Of a DNA stretch of 63,337 bases, positions 8,904 to 17,467 are shown one piece after another. The position numbers were made by a program, and so were the translations under genes. Each line of letters begins with the position of its first letter. The first letter of the stretch is position 1. Origin of the DNA: Candidatus Heimdallarchaeota archaeon. Lineage in GTDB: Archaea > Asgardarchaeota > Heimdallarchaeia > Hodarchaeales > Hodarchaeaceae. Location of the stretch: positions 272,939 through 336,275 of the forward strand of contig RDOB01000003.1 in NCBI GenBank assembly GCA_011364965.1, written 5' to 3'. The notes under the pieces were generated by a model. It did no database searches. It was not told where the DNA came from and saw only the letters and a list, made by a program, of their open reading frames with translations.

Positions 8904-9182
8904 ATGCCAATAAGAGAACAATTTTTGGGTTTAAGCGCACCATTAGATGGGCTCTATCAGCTCATTCATTTATCAGCAAATTTATTTTCCTCTTTCGAGG
9001 TACAAAAGGATCTATGCTTCATTAGTTTAAAAACCCCTAAAGAGGTCGAAGTATCAGAAACCGAGAAATTTCAATTACTTACTTATTTTCTTGATTTAAT
9101 ACAATATTTTTCCCAAGAAAGAGTAAATTTAATCCAAGACCCCATGAATAATCAACGATTGGCCCTATCAGGAGGTTTATAG
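8904..9182 (+). CDS. small hypothetical protein upstream of paralog B
   Basis: 92 residues, not recognised. Predicted mixed alpha/beta with a possible strand pair (KDLCFISLKTP) and a long helix (FQLLTYFLDLIQYFSQE). No ribosome site stands before the ATG; the gene may be leaderless. Its stop at 9180-9182 touches the next gene, whose strong AGGAGG (9170-9175) lies inside this reading frame, so the two are very probably translationally coupled. It is divergent from paralog A across a 259-base region that would hold both promoters. Confidence 0.5.
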   Translation: MPIREQFLGLSAPLDGLYQLIHLSANLFSSFEVQKDLCFISLKTPKEVEVSETEKFQLLTYFLDLIQYFSQERVNLIQDPMNNQRLALSGGL

Positions 9183-9661
9183 TGATGTATATTGAATATG
9201 TTACAATAAAGGATGAATTAACATCCTCTGGGAAAAAAAATCTTGATGTACTAAATGGAAGATTGATCGATAATATTTCGAATGATGATAAAAGGATTAG
9301 TGACAGAAAAAATGAACAAATTACTCGTTTGACAGATCGTGCTCTTCTACTACTTTCATTTAAAGATATATCAACTCAAAATTTGAAACACCTCTGGAAT
9401 GTTCTTGATATCAAAACCATTGATCAAAAACAAAACATTTTGAGAGAAATTTACAAGTTAATAAGAGAAGGAACAGTTTATGTGCCTAGGGGATTTATAC
9501 AGCTTATAGATACAAATATTCAGATAAAAATTGGCAATCAGGATAATGTAGAGGATATAGACTTATGTCTATTACGTCCATACGATAAATTAATTCGGGA
9601 GATTCAAAAAGAAATAGCAGAATTACGAACAATAGAGGAAACTCAAGTTAACAGTTACTAA
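9182..9661 (+). CDS. small winged-helix-like protein, paralog B
   Basis: 159 residues. It has the same core as the genes at 8183 and 10418: RLTDRALLLLSFKDISTQN, LDIKTIDQKQNILREIY, LIREGTVYVPRGF, EDIDLCLLRPYDKLIREI, ending in a coiled coil KEIAELRTIEE. The N-terminal 45 residues are unrelated in sequence to the other copies and rich in Asp, Lys and Asn. Starts with tandem GTG-ATG after the AGGAGG site, one of the strongest ribosome sites in the window. Function unknown; likely a DNA-binding or adaptor module. Confidence 0.6.
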   Translation: MMYIEYVTIKDELTSSGKKNLDVLNGRLIDNISNDDKRISDRKNEQITRLTDRALLLLSFKDISTQNLKHLWNVLDIKTIDQKQNILREIYKLIREGTVYVPRGFIQLIDTNIQIKIGNQDNVEDIDLCLLRPYDKLIREIQKEIAELRTIEETQVNSY

Positions 9662-9707
9662 AGTAATGTTCTAACATTTTTTACCAATTTATTAGGATTT
9701 ATTTAAC

Positions 9708-10151
9708 TTGTTAAGGAATTCAATTACCTCAAATGAAGTAAAAGGAAAATCTAATTTAGAAACAGAAGAGTTACGTATTCTAAAACTGATAATAACAGAT
9801 GAAAAAGAATTAACGGAACATCAGTTAATAGCAAAATGGAAAATTTTGAAACATATGCAATCAGAGCTAGAATTACCTTCGGATGTTTCGATATTTGAGT
9901 TATTAGCGCTGTTTAAAAAATTCGAGGAAATACGAAATACATTCGGTTTAGAAACAATCAACTTCAAACAACTCAATGAGATTCTAATAAATATTGTTAC
10001 TGTTAAAGATATGCTTGACTTTCCTTCGGAAACATCAATTTCAGAAATTGTTTCAAATCTGATATTTAGAGATATAGCAAACCTAGGACTGGGAGAGAAT
10101 TCATTACTTGAGAAATTGCTCCTCCTTTATCGGTGCAAAACGATTCAATGA
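9708..10151 (+). CDS. helical hypothetical protein in the paralog cluster
   Basis: 147 residues, not recognised. Almost entirely helical by eye, rich in Leu, Glu, Ile and Lys, with periodic segments (LTEHQLIAKWKILKHM; DVSIFELLALFKKFEEI; FPSETSISEIVSNLI). There is no Cys pair, P-loop or membrane segment. TTG start with a weak AGGAT site. It lies 46 bases after paralog B and before paralog C, so it may work with them. Confidence 0.45.
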   Translation: MLRNSITSNEVKGKSNLETEELRILKLIITDEKELTEHQLIAKWKILKHMQSELELPSDVSIFELLALFKKFEEIRNTFGLETINFKQLNEILINIVTVKDMLDFPSETSISEIVSNLIFRDIANLGLGENSLLEKLLLLYRCKTIQ

Positions 10152-10417
10152 ACAAACAGCCGTTTTATACGAAAAATATGTGTGAAATCGGAATTTATAA
10201 TTGGAATATGTCGGATAATTCAACGGACTCACTGTGAATTAGCGAAAGAATAGTTTTTGTTTCCTATTCGGAAAGTTAAATAAAAGACTGATAGAGGTTA
10301 TTCAATCACCACTAGATACCTAATAAAATATTATTTATAAGCACTAGAATTGTAATTTAAGTAAAGGAAAATAAGTGTTCAAATAATATTCAAATAAATA
10401 CCACCTTTTCAAGCGAA

Positions 10418-10795
10418 GTGAAGGTAATTAAAGATCAAAAACTTGATGCCATCGGAAAAATCGAAGAAGAACAAATGGAAAGATTAGCAAATCGTGCACT
10501 TATTCTTCTATCTTTTAAAGATACAAATACACAAAATCTAAGGTTTGTATTGAATTTATTAGGAATAAGATCAATTAAAGATAAAAAAGCTATCTTGGAA
10601 GAAATTTTTCGGTTAATTAGAGAAGGTATAGTATATGTACCAAAAGGCCTCCCTCAATTATTAGATAAAGGGTCTAATTTCAATATTGACAACGCTAATG
10701 ATCCAGAAAACATAGATTTATGCTTACTCTGTCCATATGATAAATTAATTGAAGAAATCCAAAAAGAAATAGCTATTATTAAGAAGAAATCTTGA
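10418..10795 (+). CDS. small winged-helix-like protein, paralog C
   Basis: 125 residues and the shortest of the three copies, with only about 20 residues before the core. Core blocks: RLANRALILLSFKDTNTQN, LLGIRSIKDKKAILEEIF, LIREGIVYVPKGLPQL, ENIDLCLLCPYDKLIEEI, then a Lys-rich coil. GTG start at 10418; the frame is open upstream to 10361 without another good start, and no ribosome site is visible. The conserved P-Y-D after LCLL is shared by all three copies and may be a functional contact. Confidence 0.55.
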   Translation: MKVIKDQKLDAIGKIEEEQMERLANRALILLSFKDTNTQNLRFVLNLLGIRSIKDKKAILEEIFRLIREGIVYVPKGLPQLLDKGSNFNIDNANDPENIDLCLLCPYDKLIEEIQKEIAIIKKKS

Positions 10796-10944
10796 TATTT
10801 ACCGCAAGCTCTTCCCTATGGGTTTATGTTATATTTTTCTCGTGTCTTAAGATCAATTCTTTTTAAATTCTTATAGAAGCTTTAAAAGCACATTAGGAGA
10901 ATTATTCACAATAAATCTCACTATATGAACAGAAGGTTATTATT

Positions 10945-12303
10945 ATGGTTTTTCCTATATCAATTTACTCTAAAGATGATTGGCTTAATTTAGTGCCAAA
11001 ATTTTTGATAACTTTGGCAATCGATGCAACAGAAGTTGAGGATGAATCCTTTCAAAGGTATATTGCCTCTACTCTTGAAGAATACTTTGCTAAAGACTCT
11101 ATTAGGTTCATAGAAGCGATCAAAAGGATTTTAACTCAAGGATCAGATGAAGGCAGATATGTTATAATAAAAAGCCTCATCTTCGCACGGAGTATTTGGG
11201 GGGATTTGGCCATAGCAGAGACATTCCAAATACTGTTAACAGAATTAGCACTATCCCCAGATCGTATATATGCAAAGAATGCTGCATTTCTTTCAAGTAA
11301 ACTAGAAGATATAAGAATTTCTAAACATAAAGATTTTAAACCTACAGTTCCTCTGGAAGAAGTAAAAGAGGTTTTGGATGTAGAAGAAGAGTTCTTTGGA
11401 AGCTTTGAAGCATCTCAGGCGAGAGCTGTAGAAGAACCGATACCATCTCCTACACCGAGTTCACAAGCTCCACTACAACCTAAATCCGCACCAGGAGCTC
11501 CTCCAATGCCATCAAAGCCAGCGACAGCACCTATAAAAGAAACAAAAGTAGAAAGAGAATTTGAAAGCAAGAAGCGAAAAAAATCAATAGAAAAAATGGA
11601 AGATGTGAAAGAAATTTCTGAAGGAACTGTTCATACACATGTCCATTACTATTCACGAATGAATCCAAGAAAGACTTATCCTTTTACTGTCACGCTTTCA
11701 ACTCTTGCTAAAGTACTTGCTCAAGATAAGGTTCACTTCCTTTCAGGAGAAGAAGAAAAGGAAACGCGTGGGGAATTCAAAGTTACAGAAACAACAAAAC
11801 AATTGATTGTAGAACCTCTAATTTCAGGGTGCCTTGCCCAACCTACTTTTCAATGGATAGACCCTAGCCCTAAAAACCTTCCCAAAGAGCTCACATTCTT
11901 CATAACACCATTAGTTGAGGCAGGATTTCGTTCGACACCCCTGAGGGGGGAATTGCTGATTAAAGATGATTTTGGCAACATACTGCTAAAACTAAAACTT
12001 CATGATCTTTCGGTCGTTAGCAATAGAATAAGTCAGGTATTAGCTTTAGTTGGAACAGTGGGAGGAGGAACAATGCCAGCATTGGATTTTCTGTTTGGCA
12101 TAGATCTGCAACTTCTCTTAATTCAACAGCTCCGAGAACAACTCCCTAATTTGGTTTCCAACATTGACCTTACATTGCTCTTAAGGGGAGCTCAATTATC
12201 ACTCTTTGTTGGAGCGATAGGATTAGGTATCCTTTGGTGGTGGCGAAAAGGACGAGCTAAATTGGCTCCAGAGCGTTCTACTCAATGGAAGATTCCTAGT
12301 TAA
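10945..12303 (+). CDS. Pro-rich, C-terminally membrane-anchored protein of unknown function
   Basis: 452 residues with three visible parts. Residues 1-130 are helical and look like a small repeat or solenoid domain. Residues 150-200 are a Pro/Ser/Ala-rich linker (PTPSSQAPLQPKSAPGAPP style) followed by a Lys/Glu-rich stretch. Residues 215-400 form a beta-rich domain opening with THVHYYSRMNPRKTYPFTV, including a conserved-looking HxHYY...MNP motif. The C-terminus has a hydrophobic helix (about 412-432) with WWWRKGR, a membrane anchor that leaves most of the protein in the cytoplasm if it is tail-anchored. ATG start with GAAGG 9 bases upstream. It precedes the M16 peptidase pair by 58 bases. Confidence 0.55.
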   Translation: MVFPISIYSKDDWLNLVPKFLITLAIDATEVEDESFQRYIASTLEEYFAKDSIRFIEAIKRILTQGSDEGRYVIIKSLIFARSIWGDLAIAETFQILLTELALSPDRIYAKNAAFLSSKLEDIRISKHKDFKPTVPLEEVKEVLDVEEEFFGSFEASQARAVEEPIPSPTPSSQAPLQPKSAPGAPPMPSKPATAPIKETKVEREFESKKRKKSIEKMEDVKEISEGTVHTHVHYYSRMNPRKTYPFTVTLSTLAKVLAQDKVHFLSGEEEKETRGEFKVTETTKQLIVEPLISGCLAQPTFQWIDPSPKNLPKELTFFITPLVEAGFRSTPLRGELLIKDDFGNILLKLKLHDLSVVSNRISQVLALVGTVGGGTMPALDFLFGIDLQLLLIQQLREQLPNLVSNIDLTLLLRGAQLSLFVGAIGLGILWWWRKGRAKLAPERSTQWKIPS

Positions 12304-12361
12304 TAGAAAAATTTGCCGAAAAATCTTACATCTAAAGTTAAGAAAATAAAAGGGACTCTTC

Positions 12362-13609
12362 ATGCAAGGTTGTATTATTAAATCATTTCCAAATTTACGT
12401 ACGTGTACATTAGGTATCGTTAATTATCATGGATCAGCACATGATACTGTTCCAGGGTCAACCCAAGTCCTATTACAAACATTAACAAGGGGATCGAAAA
12501 ATTACAGTGAGCAAGAAATTGCCAATATAATAGATGGAACTGGAGGAAGCTTATTTTCCGCAACAGAGAAAACTTTCTCCTTCTTAGGAGCACGAATTCA
12601 ACCTAAATTTGTATTAAAATCACTAGACCTTCTTATTGATATCCTAACCTCCCCAAATCTCGATCCTGAGAACATCGAAATTGAGAAACAAAATTTAATT
12701 CAAGTTTATGACCAAATAAATGCTCATCCCCTCAGGAAGATGCTTCTAATGGAAGCGGATAAAGCAATATTCGGCCCAGATCACCCATTTGGGAGAATGG
12801 TTATAGGCAATCCAGAATCTTTAGGAAAGATAGATGCCCAGATTATGAAAGAAACCCATAGCAAACTAATAGTAGAACCTTGGGGATTAGCTGTCGGAAA
12901 TTTTCCGAGAGAATTCCGAGACGAATTAATTAAAGCATTCGAAGAAAATTTTTTATGTTTAGAAAAGAAAAAAACTGAAAAATTAAAGATTCCTTCCCCC
13001 AAACTTACAAAAAACCATATAATAACATCCCCAATAAACCCAAACGGAAATGTATATCTTTGTTTAAATCTTACAACAGATGTAACCAAAAAAAGCATTA
13101 GTTTGGCGCGATTTTCAAGTTCTGTTCTTGGAGAGTCTTTTGGATCTAGGATGTTTTCCGAATTACGAGAAAAGAGAGGATTGGGGTATCTAGTGGGATC
13201 TTCTTTAAACTTGGTTGACAAATTCTTAACAATTCGATGTTATCTAGAAACTTCTCCAAATAGAGTCATTGAAGCACTCGAGGCACTACTCAAAATTATT
13301 TTTGATCTTGGTTTAAATAAAATTCCCATTAAGGAATTTCGTACAACAAGAGATTTCATACTAGGAAATCTGGACTTGAGTTTTGATAACTCCCAAATGA
13401 TTATGTCTAGAATTCTAAATCGTCAGATTTATGGTTTGTCTCCAAATCTGGACGAAAGCTATCGAGAAATTAAGGATGTAACTCCAAAAGGTATCCTAGA
13501 TTGGTGGAAAACTTTTCGAGACAACGGTAATTTAAGCTGCGCAGTAGTGGGAAATTTCGATGAAAATGAGTTAATTGGAAAATGGGAATCTTTACTTAAT
13601 GATCTCTAG
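12362..13609 (+). CDS. M16-family peptidase-like protein, catalytically inactive subunit
   Basis: 415 residues with the two-domain layout of M16 half-enzymes. The zinc motif HxxEH is missing: the equivalent helix (about residues 31-42) reads PGSTQVLLQTLTRG, and no downstream Glu motif is present. The second-domain signature FGSRMFSELREKRGLGYLVGSS (split here over residues near 255-276) is well kept; it resembles the Arg/Tyr substrate-binding pair of the inactive subunits. Family knowledge: M16B enzymes such as mitochondrial processing peptidase and bacterial pairs work as an active plus an inactive half. The next gene, overlapping by 11 bases, is the active half. Confidence 0.85.
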   Translation: MQGCIIKSFPNLRTCTLGIVNYHGSAHDTVPGSTQVLLQTLTRGSKNYSEQEIANIIDGTGGSLFSATEKTFSFLGARIQPKFVLKSLDLLIDILTSPNLDPENIEIEKQNLIQVYDQINAHPLRKMLLMEADKAIFGPDHPFGRMVIGNPESLGKIDAQIMKETHSKLIVEPWGLAVGNFPREFRDELIKAFEENFLCLEKKKTEKLKIPSPKLTKNHIITSPINPNGNVYLCLNLTTDVTKKSISLARFSSSVLGESFGSRMFSELREKRGLGYLVGSSLNLVDKFLTIRCYLETSPNRVIEALEALLKIIFDLGLNKIPIKEFRTTRDFILGNLDLSFDNSQMIMSRILNRQIYGLSPNLDESYREIKDVTPKGILDWWKTFRDNGNLSCAVVGNFDENELIGKWESLLNDL

Positions 13610-14927
13610 GAATGTATTTGAAGTGATTGATGAGCTTACCCTTTTTAAATTGGAAAATAATCTCAAAATTCAACTGGTCCCAATCCCAGAAGGAAGAACT
13701 GCATTATTTGCGATGGGGTTTTATGCTGGAGCTCTTTATGAAAAAGGATTCGGACAAGGATCAACTGATGGAATAAGTCATCTTGTAGAACATATGTTTT
13801 TTAAAGGAACTCCAAAATTGACTACAAAACAAGTAAATGAAGAATTTAGTAAGTTAGGTGCTGATTTAAATGCATATACAAGTTATGATCATACAGTATA
13901 TTATGCTAAAGTTCCTTCAAGGCATCTGGAACGAGCCTCTGAATTATGGAAAGACCTATTGACAAATAAAATGATTGATACTTCTGAATTCAATGCAGAA
14001 AAACAAGTAGTTTTACAAGAAATTCAATTATATGACGATATGCCTGATTACAAAGCTAGTACAAAAGCAAGAGAAGAGCATTTTAAAGGAACTCCTCTTG
14101 AACATTCTATTCTTGGAACAATAGATTCGGTTAAATCAATAACGAAAGATATGTTACAGGAATATTCAACCAATTATTACACATTTGACAACGCTATATT
14201 AACCATTGTAGGAGGTTTTGATCTTGAAAAACAGGAAAGAAATCTAAGGGCTCTCTTTAGCGATTCAATTAATTCTCCTCGCAATTCTCCACTTTTTCAT
14301 CCTCCGATCACCTTAAGAACACCTAAAAATAGCAAAATCACCTACTTCAATGAATCTAAACAATTACCATTAACTTATGTAACTTTAAATTGGGATATGC
14401 CAGGAACGAATAATCCATTATTTTTTCCACTACTCGTATTAAATACCTTCATAGGTAACTCACGAACGTCCTTGCTTTATCGGGAAGTTATTAGTAAGGG
14501 ACTAACGAGTACATGTCGATATGGCTTTGAACCGTTTTTTGATGTCTCCTCAAGCAGTATAATGTTTGTTAGCTCACCTGAAAAAACTAAAATGATTTTT
14601 GAAAGAATTTTAGATTTATTAATACAGGTTTACGAAATGAGAGTTACCTCAGATCTAGTAAAAAGAATTCAAAACGAAATCTGGGGAGATTATCAAACAG
14701 AAATCGAGGATCCAGCTAACTATGGGATCGATCTCACTCAAAAATACTTTAAACTACGTAAATCCTTTCCTGCGAATGTTTTTCTTACTCAACTAAACTC
14801 AATATCTACCGATGATGTTCAAAAGGCGAAAGACCAAGCGTTAGAGGAATTAAACCTTACTGTATATGCTACTGGGAATATCCCTAAAGATTGGGAACCA
14901 AGCTTTCCAGCTACGGCACCTTGGTAG
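13599..14927 (+). CDS. M16-family zinc metallopeptidase, active subunit
   Basis: 442 residues from the ATG at 13599 (an in-frame TTG at 13575 is possible). Inverted zinc motif HLVEH at 61-65 and the third ligand Glu at E141 in VVLQEI, which is exactly the 76-residue spacing of the family; both His ligands and the general-base Glu are present. Second-domain residues (SLLYREVISKGLTSTCRYG) are present. It probably degrades or processes peptides in the cytoplasm as a dimer with the inactive partner encoded immediately upstream (11-base overlap). The substrate is unknown. Confidence 0.9.
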   Translation: MISRNVFEVIDELTLFKLENNLKIQLVPIPEGRTALFAMGFYAGALYEKGFGQGSTDGISHLVEHMFFKGTPKLTTKQVNEEFSKLGADLNAYTSYDHTVYYAKVPSRHLERASELWKDLLTNKMIDTSEFNAEKQVVLQEIQLYDDMPDYKASTKAREEHFKGTPLEHSILGTIDSVKSITKDMLQEYSTNYYTFDNAILTIVGGFDLEKQERNLRALFSDSINSPRNSPLFHPPITLRTPKNSKITYFNESKQLPLTYVTLNWDMPGTNNPLFFPLLVLNTFIGNSRTSLLYREVISKGLTSTCRYGFEPFFDVSSSSIMFVSSPEKTKMIFERILDLLIQVYEMRVTSDLVKRIQNEIWGDYQTEIEDPANYGIDLTQKYFKLRKSFPANVFLTQLNSISTDDVQKAKDQALEELNLTVYATGNIPKDWEPSFPATAPW

Positions 14928-14951
14928 GTATCTGATTAAGAGGATTATACA

Positions 14952-15800
14952 ATGACATTTGTAACTGGTTTGACAATCCATAAATTAGGAACAATCTCTC
15001 CATCAAGTTTTGTTAAGGTTGCTTCAGCAATAAACCTAAATCACATCGAATTTGACCCTACAGTATTTGACGACATAAAAGAAGTCCTAAAAGTAATAAA
15101 AGCAAAACAAACCACTCTACACGCCCCTTATGTCGAGGATTATGGTGTTGATCTATCCTCCAAACAAGAGGTTGTTGAAAGATTTGTTAAAGATATAAAT
15201 TCCAATAAAATGCATTTAAATATCATTGGAGTTGTGATTCATCCTCCAATGGACGCTGGGGGATCACTTGACCTCTTTTATGATAGAATTGAACAACTTC
15301 CTCTTCCATTACTCGAAAATATGCCTTATCAATCATGGGATGAATTCTTATTTTTTGTAGAGGAAACAAAAGCTCATGTAAATTGTAAGTTAGGGATATG
15401 TTTTGATATCCCTCATTCGTTCATTCAGAATGGACTAGAATTCCTTAATCTACCTGAATATTGCTTAGATCATTTGAAATCCCCAAAGGGATATATTCAC
15501 TTATCAGGTGGATCAAGATATGAGGATACTCACTTCCCCCTTATAACAGAAGGAGAATTACCTTTAGATAAAATTAAAACGTTTCTAAGAGATATCAAAT
15601 TTCAAGGAACCATCACTTTGGAACTAGCTCCTCGTAATTTGAAAGATATTAATAAGATATTTCGTTCATTATCAATTATATATAGTATTGCGGGAAATAA
15701 GAGAAAAAAATTGCAATTAATAGTAAAAAGACCATTTATTATGCGGAAAATCAGGACTCTTCCCAGATATTCAGATTCAGAATCATTTAGGAGAGAATGA
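14952..15800 (+). CDS. xylose isomerase-like TIM-barrel protein (AP endonuclease 2 superfamily)
   Basis: 282 residues. TIM-barrel strands and metal-ligand-like positions: LHAPYV, VVIHPPMD, LPLLENMPY, CFDIPHSF, KGYIHLSGG, TITLELAP. These match the sugar phosphate isomerase/epimerase superfamily that also includes endonuclease IV. The set of His/Glu/Asp at barrel ends suggests a divalent-metal enzyme; sugar isomerase/epimerase is more likely than DNA repair because it overlaps the GH13 gene by four bases (ATGA). The C-terminal 40 residues are basic and outside the barrel. Confidence 0.75.
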   Translation: MTFVTGLTIHKLGTISPSSFVKVASAINLNHIEFDPTVFDDIKEVLKVIKAKQTTLHAPYVEDYGVDLSSKQEVVERFVKDINSNKMHLNIIGVVIHPPMDAGGSLDLFYDRIEQLPLPLLENMPYQSWDEFLFFVEETKAHVNCKLGICFDIPHSFIQNGLEFLNLPEYCLDHLKSPKGYIHLSGGSRYEDTHFPLITEGELPLDKIKTFLRDIKFQGTITLELAPRNLKDINKIFRSLSIIYSIAGNKRKKLQLIVKRPFIMRKIRTLPRYSDSESFRRE

Positions 15801-17467
15801 TTGTGTTAAATGTGGAATGGTGGAAATCAGCAATTTTTTACCAAATATATCCACGATCATACGCTGATTCATCCAATAATGGTATTGGAGATTTGCAGGG
15901 AATAATGGGAAAACTCCCTTACATTAAAGATTTAGGGATAAACGCGATCTGGATTTCTCCATTTTTTAAGTCTCCAAAACAAGATTTTTCCTATGATATT
16001 TCGGATTATTATAAAATTGATCCTGAATATGGAACAATGAGTGATTTTGAAGATTTGATTGAAAAAGCTCATTCTTTGGATATCAAAGTCATTTTAGATT
16101 TAGTTCTTAATCATACATCTGATCAACACAAATGGTTCCAAGAATCAAGAAATAATATTAATAATCCAAAACGTAACTGGTACGTCTGGAGAGAGGGTAG
16201 AGGGCGCAATCGAAGATCCCCTCCGAACAATTGGAAAAGCATTTTGGGTGATTCAGCATGGAAATGGGATGAAATAACAGAACAATTTTACCTACACCAA
16301 TTTCTTCCTTTTCAACCAGATCTTAACTGGCGAAATCCTGAAGTCCAAGAGGAAATGTTTAACATATTCAAATACTGGTTGAATAAAGGAGCAGATGGAT
16401 ATAGATTAGACATAATTCATACACTTTTTGAGGATAAGGATTTCCGTGACAATCCAAGATCATTGAGGCTTTTCCCCTCTGATGAAAGTAATAGTAGTTT
16501 CTTCCAATCGCGAATCCACACTCAATTTCTACCTGAAACAGCAGAAATATGTAAGCGAATGAGGATTATAGCCGATTCTTATTCTCCTCCCAAAGTATTA
16601 ATGGGTGAAGCCACAGGTAATGCTTCAATTTATCGTTCACTTTTAGGTGAAGACAACGATGGAATCCATTTAATATTTCACTTTAAATTGAATAATGTGA
16701 AGTTCTCAGCAACCACCATCAAGCAAACGATTGAAGAAATGGAACATTTGTTACCACCTCCCGCTTGGCCTTGCCTAGCTTTTTCAAATCATGATATTAA
16801 AAGGATGATTTCTCGACTTGGAAACCACCAATATAAAGCCCGTTTGATGAGTTTATTATTATTAACTGTTAGAGCTACCCCAATCATATATTATGGAGAG
16901 GAAATTGGATTAAAACAAGTAAAAATTAACAATAAATATATTCAAGATCCAATTGCGTCCATGAAGTTCTTTGGTTTACCCTTTGGTAAATTTTTTGCTA
17001 GAGATGGATGCCGTACTCCCATGCGTTGGGATTCAAGTGTCAATGCAGGATTTAGCTCGGACACAGCAGTTTCATGGTTGCCAATTGGTCCAGAAATCGA
17101 TTTTTTAAATGTAAAATCTCAGGAAAAAGATCCCAATTCGATGCTTTCTTTTTTCAAAGAACTAATTAGAATTCGGAAGGCAAATGTGGCTTTTACTCTA
17201 GGCGAACTGAAAATTCTTCCAACTAATAATAAGAAAAGCTTCTGTTTTCAAAGAGTTCATAATCAAAACATTCTAAAAGTATTTATGAATTTTTCAGCTA
17301 AAACACTTGAATTAGAAAAAGACAAGGAAAATTTTGAAATAATATTCTCGAGCATTGATCTAAAGGAGCTATTTAGAGAAGAATCAAAACGGAATAGTTT
17401 GAAACCTTATGAAGGTATTATACTCAAAAAAATAATTAATGCTTACTCCTCCTCAAGGTCAAAATAG
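15797..17467 (+). CDS. GH13 alpha-glucosidase / oligo-1,6-glucosidase
   Basis: 556 residues, no signal peptide, so it acts in the cytoplasm. All four GH13 regions are present: DLVLNH (101-106), GYRLDIIH with nucleophile D205, MGEATGN with acid/base E271, and SNHD with the transition-state Asp D333. The opening WWKSAIFYQIYPRSYADS and the QPDLNW segment are typical of the oligo-1,6-glucosidase/trehalulose-type subfamily. It probably releases glucose from short alpha-glucosides such as isomaltose or maltose. The ATG overlaps the TIM-barrel gene stop (ATGA), so the two are coupled. Its 3' end overlaps the convergent hypD gene by 25 bases. Confidence 0.9.
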   Translation: MIVLNVEWWKSAIFYQIYPRSYADSSNNGIGDLQGIMGKLPYIKDLGINAIWISPFFKSPKQDFSYDISDYYKIDPEYGTMSDFEDLIEKAHSLDIKVILDLVLNHTSDQHKWFQESRNNINNPKRNWYVWREGRGRNRRSPPNNWKSILGDSAWKWDEITEQFYLHQFLPFQPDLNWRNPEVQEEMFNIFKYWLNKGADGYRLDIIHTLFEDKDFRDNPRSLRLFPSDESNSSFFQSRIHTQFLPETAEICKRMRIIADSYSPPKVLMGEATGNASIYRSLLGEDNDGIHLIFHFKLNNVKFSATTIKQTIEEMEHLLPPPAWPCLAFSNHDIKRMISRLGNHQYKARLMSLLLLTVRATPIIYYGEEIGLKQVKINNKYIQDPIASMKFFGLPFGKFFARDGCRTPMRWDSSVNAGFSSDTAVSWLPIGPEIDFLNVKSQEKDPNSMLSFFKELIRIRKANVAFTLGELKILPTNNKKSFCFQRVHNQNILKVFMNFSAKTLELEKDKENFEIIFSSIDLKELFREESKRNSLKPYEGIILKKIINAYSSSRSK

